A program made the translations under genes and the position numbers. A DNA stretch of 64,000 nucleotides from Cristatella mucedo. Its lineage: Eukaryota; Bryozoa; Phylactolaemata; Cristatellidae. The DNA is taken from contig WPIO01000014.1 in the NCBI GenBank assembly GCA_009760855.2, positions 5,252,001-5,316,000 on the forward strand. Reading direction: 5' to 3'. Shown piece by piece: positions 62,701 through 64,000 of the stretch. The notes beneath the pieces are model-generated. The model did not search any database, was not told where the DNA came from, and saw only the letters and a list, made by a program, of their open reading frames with translations. Each line of letters starts with the position of its first letter. The stretch's first letter is position 1.

Positions 62701-64000
62701 GCACCGTCAGAATCATGTCGAATCAATCAAACTTTGTGCACAAGAGCTCAATGAAGGGATGCACGCTATGGTTGGCTGTAATGGCGATATAAAAGATGTT
62801 AGCAATGATGTTCTTAACAATTCAATGGGACTGGTGTGCAAGTTCTTGGAAACATTTCCCTGGAACTTCATAGCCACTCGCTGGTCTGAAAAGATTATGC
62901 AGGAGGTCCTGAATTGCAGCGCCAGTGCTCGCCTGGCTGGTATCACTGATAGTGAGGACAAAGACCCTGACAATATTGGTACGCCGTTGGTGGCGACATC
63001 CGATATGGCACAGACTCGCGGCAGAAAAAAGAGCATCTGTGCAGAAGGCTGCTCCGGGCGTGCACATATGCTCTGTGGGGCCCCCGAAGAAGGCACCAGC
63101 GATTGTACCAAATCAGCCGTCAATCTTGAGCTATTTCTCGAAAAAAATAGGCTCAATTTTCGTGATCGAGCCCTGGATCTTTGCCCTGGATCTGGTCAGC
63201 CGCTGCGCATTTGCGCAATAAAATCATCGTTATCGAAATCGCTGTCTTTCTGCGGACAAATAGAACTCAGCAAGCCCGACATTTTTAGCCTATTTGCATA
63301 TAATTTGGACCAATATTCAGGTACTTATTGCAGTCCTCGCGCACCCATTGGACTCATATGTTGTTTCCGGTTTACTTCCATCTTGGATATGGTTTGCATA
63401 ATCATTTTTTAATGCTTTCCTCCTAAGTGCAAATCATCAAAACTTCGGAGTAAATTTCTAGCTTGTTTATCTTTTGAAAGGCAATCTAAACGGAAAGTTG
63501 ATTTTTTCGAAACATCTTTCTCTGTATTCACTCCTAGGAACATTTTCAGCCGCTTGTTTCTCATGCGCTTCCCATAGCATACAATCTCCCCTTCCTGCCC
63601 CTCGTCTCCCCGAACGCCGTCGAATGTGCAGCGCTGCATTAGAGGAGGATGGCCGTTAGTAGCTGTCGCATTCCAGCGCCAGTGCAGGCTGCAATGAGGC
63701 TCGTGACGGGTGTGGCTGCAGCTGCAGATTGTGGCAACGGCAACGATTCTTTTCGCTCGTTCAGGTGAGATCCTCATGGACGTAAAGCCGGCAGAGAGCA
63801 GCCTCTTTGGCTTCGACAGCCTGCGCATAGCGCGTCTGAGCCTGCCCTGGGCCTCCTCCTTGGCCCCGGGCGCAACCGGATTGAGGCCTCCACCGCCACA
63901 TGACTCCGTGCCGGCAGGCGAGGCAGCAGCCGGCGTCCTGCGACAGTGTCGCGATCAGCGTGTCAGTCCGCGGGATGTGGCTAAGCCTGCCCCCAATGTG
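38751..64000 (+). CDS. SGSM1/2: SGSM1/2-type small G-protein signalling modulator (RUN, Rab-binding, TBC family), 5' part
   Basis: SGSM1 and SGSM2 (RUTBC2/RUTBC1) are peripheral membrane proteins that bind Rab GTPases, including Rab9A, through a central PH-like domain and act on Rabs through a C-terminal TBC GAP domain. The model joins 38751-38822, 41845-41920, 42016-42190, 45146-45295, 45625-45692, 46626-46846, 46984-47130, 48594-48760, 51400-51467, 59542-59724, 59843-60058 and 63765-64000. All junctions have GT/AG and matching phase, giving 593 residues to the edge. RUN domain about 28-190: [69 protein letters not shown]. Rab-binding domain about 285-450: [76 protein letters not shown]3 is excluded because its RUN domain is C-terminal. 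The TBC domain is beyond the window. A Gly/Ser-rich insertion follows the RUN domain. Exon 12 and the choice of start are the least certain parts. Confidence 0.93.
40417..40542 (+). mobile_element. SINE-2 copy (tRNA-derived), complete
   Basis: Head with A box (tggtttggctcaggggtaag), B box (gtgggctcgaatccggc) and tail gtaaagcgcctagataggg, gctatacaaatgaaat. The cleanest SINE-2 in the window, and the one that shows the head and LINE-A-like tail joined. Confidence 0.85.
40700..40990. repeat. (CT)n microsatellite and CT-rich flank
   Basis: A pure CT core of about 80 bp at 40775-40856, flanked by CTCTG/TTCTC variants. Ser/Leu-rich and Arg/Glu-rich frames are artefacts. Confidence 0.95.
41845..41920 (+). 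CDS. SGSM1/2: SGSM exon 2 (RUN domain start)
   Basis: Acceptor cttgcacag, donor tgcg/gtaagg; phase 0 in, 1 out. Reads [19 protein letters not shown] and VLSLC, nearly identical to the known SGSM1/2 RUN start. Confidence 0.97.
42016..42190 (+). CDS. SGSM1/2: SGSM exon 3 (RUN domain)
   Basis: Acceptor cgcctttgcag, donor gctaa/gtgagt; phase 1 in, 2 out. Starts [18 protein letters not shown] and continues through [20 protein letters not shown]. Only 95 bp of intron separate it from exon 2. Confidence 0.95.
42589..42652. repeat. Two-copy 32-bp tandem repeat in TG-rich DNA
   Basis: gtcgtgttatgcttgcatgt followed by gtgtgtatgac is repeated once with a single change (gtcgtgttgtgcttgcatgt). It lies in a wider TG/TA-rich patch at 42515-42660. 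Confidence 0.75.
42985..43011. repeat. (TTCC)n short microsatellite
   Basis: About six CCTT units. Confidence 0.9.
43069..43312 (-). mobile_element. LINE-A 3' UTR and tail
   Basis: An (AAT)n-like tail, tttgtatagcgccctcagag, cttgatctctttctatgc, then 3' UTR (aacagggttagaggtgacat, gcacagtgtcagc). It reaches the complement of the stop-codon region (ggacgaatcacattgatcc). Confidence 0.85.
43495..43872 (-). mobile_element. LINE-B fragment, old
   Basis: gcagacttcatctcacacaa, agtgagaagcatagctgac, gttccctagtataggac and tatgaaggaggcaagccgtgg follow the LINE-B order with many changes and indels. No frame is left. Confidence 0.65.
44608..44762. repeat. (CT)n microsatellite
   Basis: 155 bp of CT with two CCCCT/CCC interruptions in the middle, suggesting two fused runs. 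Confidence 0.97.
45146..45295 (+). CDS. SGSM1/2: SGSM exon 4 (RUN domain)
   Basis: Acceptor gcgtctcgcag, donor tcgag/gtaact; phase 2 in and out. Ends [20 protein letters not shown], the conserved helical core of the SGSM RUN domain. The first half ([17 protein letters not shown]) is divergent. Confidence 0.93.
45625..45692 (+). CDS. SGSM1/2: SGSM exon 5 (RUN domain)
   Basis: Acceptor gtcgcttttcag, donor cttcttg/gtgagt; phase 2 in, 1 out. [20 protein letters not shown], strongly conserved with SGSM1/2. Confidence 0.96.
45693..46625 (+). other. SGSM intron 5
   Basis: 933 bp, G+C-rich, no repeat recognised. Multiple long overlapping frames on both strands are compositional. Confidence 0.8.
46626..46846 (+). 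CDS. SGSM1/2: SGSM exon 6 (RUN end plus Gly/Ser linker)
   Basis: Acceptor gggctttgcag, donor ctgggg/gtgcgt (a weaker GTGCGT donor); phase 1 in, 0 out. [29 protein letters not shown], then a low-complexity [14 protein letters not shown] tract and an alanine-rich stretch. Confidence 0.93.
46984..47130 (+). CDS. SGSM1/2: SGSM exon 7 (start of Rab-binding domain)
   Basis: Acceptor cctcctacgcag, donor cagccg/gtaggt; phase 0 in and out. A serine-rich start, then [20 protein letters not shown] and NNALVQP, a near-exact SGSM signature. Confidence 0.96.
47131..48593 (+). other. SGSM intron 7
   Basis: 1.46 kb, mostly single-copy-like and G+C-rich. It contains a C10 tract (47453-47462) and the 31-bp inverted repeat at 48080-48110. 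Confidence 0.85.
48080..48110. promoter_or_regulatory. Perfect 31-bp inverted repeat containing a CRE
   Basis: Arms gcttgaccctgacgt and acgtcagggtcaagc are perfect 15-bp complements around a single G. The right arm completes TGACGTCA, the palindromic cAMP-response element bound by CREB/ATF bZIP dimers, and the centre gives overlapping TGACGT half-sites. Regulatory use is inference. Confidence 0.5.
48594..48760 (+). CDS. SGSM1/2: SGSM exon 8 (Rab-binding domain)
   Basis: Acceptor gctcgctgcag, donor cagaag/gtaaga; phase 0 in, 2 out. [20 protein letters not shown] and SWTPNQLM match the family; a [11 protein letters not shown] linker replaces the shorter vertebrate loop. An in-frame stop lies upstream of the acceptor. 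Confidence 0.95.
48761..51399 (+). other. SGSM intron 8
   Basis: 2.6 kb with a LINE-B copy. 48761-50085 and 50373-51399 show no further features; the GC-rich second half opens frames of up to 211 codons with no motif. Confidence 0.85.
50086..50372 (-). mobile_element. LINE-B 3' fragment
   Basis: A shortened ATGTA-type tail (gtaatataatgtaactcc), gaccatgtgggtgttacgc, then the coding end. A roughly 20-bp segment (gacaaatcacgactggttcc) replaces consensus near 50198. Confidence 0.8.
51400..51467 (+). CDS. SGSM1/2: SGSM exon 9 (Rab-binding domain)
   Basis: Acceptor cttgcactttcag, donor agcagc/gtaagt; phase 2 in, 1 out. [20 protein letters not shown] and HQQ. Confidence 0.96.
51795..51888 (-). mobile_element. 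SINE-1 3' half
   Basis: ggctgctgattaagcagcc, tgtgtaacagtggaagagcc and accgcttgcagtaggcagt are the complement of the SINE-1 tail and body; the head is missing. Confidence 0.7.
51889..51978 (+). mobile_element. SINE-2 / LINE-A-like 3' end
   Basis: Begins cgatcgtgcttccttactgc like the copy at 7677, then aagtgcctagaaagagatta and gctatacaaatgtattatt. The two share sequence 5' of the tail, so they form a small subfamily. Confidence 0.65.
51990..52075 (-). mobile_element. SINE head fragment
   Basis: caggactcaagaacccgcg (B-box complement) and gtccttacccctgggctaag (A-box complement). Confidence 0.55.
52088..54375 (-). pseudogene. LINE-A, long copy with broken reverse transcriptase
   Basis: The longest copy (2.3 kb). 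From the + strand it runs (AAT)n tail, 3' UTR (52100-52350), post-RT region (52350-52960), RT (52967-54009) and the segment before RT to about 54375. Reading minus, motif A is disrupted. [18 protein letters not shown] (motif B, with G to V) and [12 protein letters not shown] (motif C) follow, then [20 protein letters not shown]. In motif C the second catalytic aspartate is glycine. Upstream, [20 protein letters not shown] and [20 protein letters not shown] are the L2/CR1 fingers region, and before that [20 protein letters not shown]. No endonuclease domain was seen. Frameshifts and a 79-bp insertion (53557-53635) disrupt it. Confidence 0.92.
53557..53635 (+). mobile_element. SINE-2 tail inserted in LINE-A, with target-site duplication
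   Basis: gtgtgaagcacctgaatag, attaagttctcttagggcgc and atacaaatgaat plus an (AT)n tail. It is flanked by ttagct at 53551-53556 and 53636-53641; the uninterrupted copy at 62.33 kb has ttagct once. The insert is only the SINE 3' end, i.e. strongly 5'-truncated. Confidence 0.85.
54822..54950 (+). mobile_element. SINE-2 copy, rearranged
   Basis: Head gccctggtttggcccatgg, a duplicated tgatgaccgagat phrase, B box region ttggatcgacccctgcc and tail catatgtgaagcgcctgga; the rest of the tail is missing. Confidence 0.65.
55795..56955 (+). pseudogene. LINE-A, RT-containing copy with joined 3' end
   Basis: Plus-strand counterpart of the 52-kb copy. The first open part (to 56092) reads [18 protein letters not shown] and [16 protein letters not shown], then a TAA. 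The second (56207-57031) includes [20 protein letters not shown] (motif A, Asp intact), [18 protein letters not shown] (motif B), [14 protein letters not shown] (motif C, second Asp changed to Gly), [20 protein letters not shown] (motif D) and [20 protein letters not shown]. At about 56870 the coding sequence jumps to the terminal 3' UTR motif and an (ATT)n tail, so about 1 kb of post-RT and UTR sequence is deleted. It cannot be autonomous. Confidence 0.93.
58853..59067 (+). mobile_element. LINE-A 3' UTR and tail
   Basis: catgctgccactaaccacat, ttattcattttgttttgttt, gattgagttctctgaggg and a long (ATT)n tail (59040-59067). Confidence 0.9.
59542..59724 (+). CDS. SGSM1/2: SGSM exon 10 (Rab-binding domain)
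   Basis: Acceptor ttttcgaacag, donor acaaag/gtgacg; phase 1 in and out. [40 protein letters not shown] and LDPPLWSQ, highly conserved with SGSM1/2. Confidence 0.96.
59843..60058 (+). CDS. SGSM1/2: SGSM exon 11
   Basis: Acceptor ttgaccttgcag, donor ttgacc/gtgagt; phase 1 in and out. [11 protein letters not shown], a variable alanine-rich loop, then [11 protein letters not shown], the counterpart of the conserved DYVFRI motif. Separated from exon 10 by 118 bp. Confidence 0.95.
60297..61052 (+). mobile_element. SINE-1 split by a LINE-A insertion
   Basis: The head and body run from ctagcccaggtgtaaggtgc to ccgttaaggctcttctgc (60425). The tail resumes at 61022 (cgatatacaaatgaggctg, aaatcagctaacc). 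B box region: cgtaggttcgagttctaga. Confidence 0.85.
60426..61015 (+). mobile_element. LINE-A 3' part nested in SINE-1
   Basis: Post-RT coding end ([20 protein letters not shown], then [18 protein letters not shown] and [18 protein letters not shown], stop), full 3' UTR and (ATT)n tail. The 6-bp ttctgc flanks both sides (60420-60425 and 61016-61021), consistent with a target-site duplication. The C-terminal frame is open apart from one shift near 60540. The best-preserved LINE-A 3' end. Confidence 0.9.
61512..62400 (-). pseudogene. LINE-A with RT-core deletion
   Basis: On the minus strand, a single 208-codon frame (62369-61746) reads [57 protein letters not shown] and [16 protein letters not shown] to the C-terminus and stop, followed by the 3' UTR and (AAT)n. 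At about 62291 the post-RT region is joined directly to the fingers region ([20 protein letters not shown]), skipping RT motifs A-D. The deletion kept the frame. Confidence 0.9.
62635..63300 (+). pseudogene. Coding-like segment with homopolymer frameshifts (unknown protein)
   Basis: Preceded by a good acceptor-like tract (aattactaattttgcag to 62636). One frame from about 62660 to 63024 reads [37 protein letters not shown] and [16 protein letters not shown], charged and helical. At an A6 run (63025-63030) the plausible continuation moves to another frame ([18 protein letters not shown], then [12 protein letters not shown]) and appears to return at an A7 run (about 63140) to [14 protein letters not shown]. 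Another shift near a TTT at 62662 would extend it upstream as IAALKNIA. I do not recognise the family. It could be a retrogene or pseudogene in the intron, or an exon damaged by assembly indels. The uninterrupted 217-codon frame (62759-63409) is the alternative reading. Confidence 0.45.
63765..64000 (+). CDS. SGSM1/2: SGSM exon 12 (probable), runs off the window
   Basis: Acceptor ttttcgctcgttcag; entering with the phase left by exon 11 it stays open for 79 codons to the edge. It starts [20 protein letters not shown] and then becomes Pro/Ala-rich. Vertebrate SGSM has an LMDV...LPSLW-like segment in the disordered region before TBC, which this resembles weakly. It could instead be a chance open frame. 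Confidence 0.55.

Larger units (their letters stand above)
60059..63764 (+). other. SGSM intron 11 (as modelled)
   Basis: 3.7 kb with a SINE-1 split by LINE-A, a deleted LINE-A and a coding-like segment. A further small exon could be hidden here. 61053-61511 and 63300-63764 are otherwise featureless. Confidence 0.7.

Noticed and set aside
62759-63412. 217-codon frame as an intact single-exon gene
   Set aside because: The central part reads less protein-like than the alternative frame between two homopolymer runs, and no family is recognised; reported as a frame-broken segment instead.

Overview
The window reads as nuclear DNA of a repeat-rich invertebrate animal. Evidence: one multi-exon gene with canonical GT/AG introns, many truncated L2/CR1-like LINE retrotransposons, tRNA-derived SINEs, long dinucleotide microsatellites and an octamer satellite. 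No operons, rRNA, CRISPR or prokaryotic signals were seen. The species cannot be named from the sequence alone.

One gene is clear: an SGSM1/SGSM2-type small G-protein signalling modulator (RUTBC family) on the + strand. Twelve phase-compatible coding exons can be placed from 38751 to the right edge. Exons 1-6 encode the N-terminus and RUN domain, exon 6 also carries a Gly/Ser-rich linker, and exons 7-11 encode the PH-like Rab-binding domain. Exon 12 is open to the edge. The C-terminal TBC (Rab-GAP) domain must lie beyond the window. A CpG-rich region (about 37300-39600) surrounds the start and probably holds the promoter.

Positions 1-37300 contain no complete gene that I recognise. They hold repeats: a (GA)n tract at the left edge, fragments of LINE-A (3' tail (ATT)n) and LINE-B (3' tail of ATGTA units), SINE-1 and SINE-2 copies, a 920-bp ACTCGCGC satellite, three minisatellites close together near 34.2-34.8 kb, and a Tc1-like helix-turn-helix remnant. 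A few coding-like scraps are also present: a talin-like fragment near 8.7 kb, a duplicated exon-like block at 13.5 and 16.7 kb, and frame-broken alanine-rich sequence at 12-13 and 22.4-24.9 kb.

The SGSM introns carry more of the same repeats. These include two long LINE-A copies (52.1-54.4 and 55.8-57.0 kb), nested insertions with visible target-site duplications, a perfect 31-bp inverted repeat containing a CRE octamer, and a frame-broken coding-like segment at 62.6-63.3 kb. SINE-2 ends in a tail closely resembling the LINE-A 3' end, so LINE-A (or a relative) probably mobilised it. I found no convincing undescribed multi-gene system; the leads worth following are in the findings.

Naming used here: LINE-A, LINE-B, LINE-C, SINE-1 and SINE-2 are working labels for families seen in this window, not database names.
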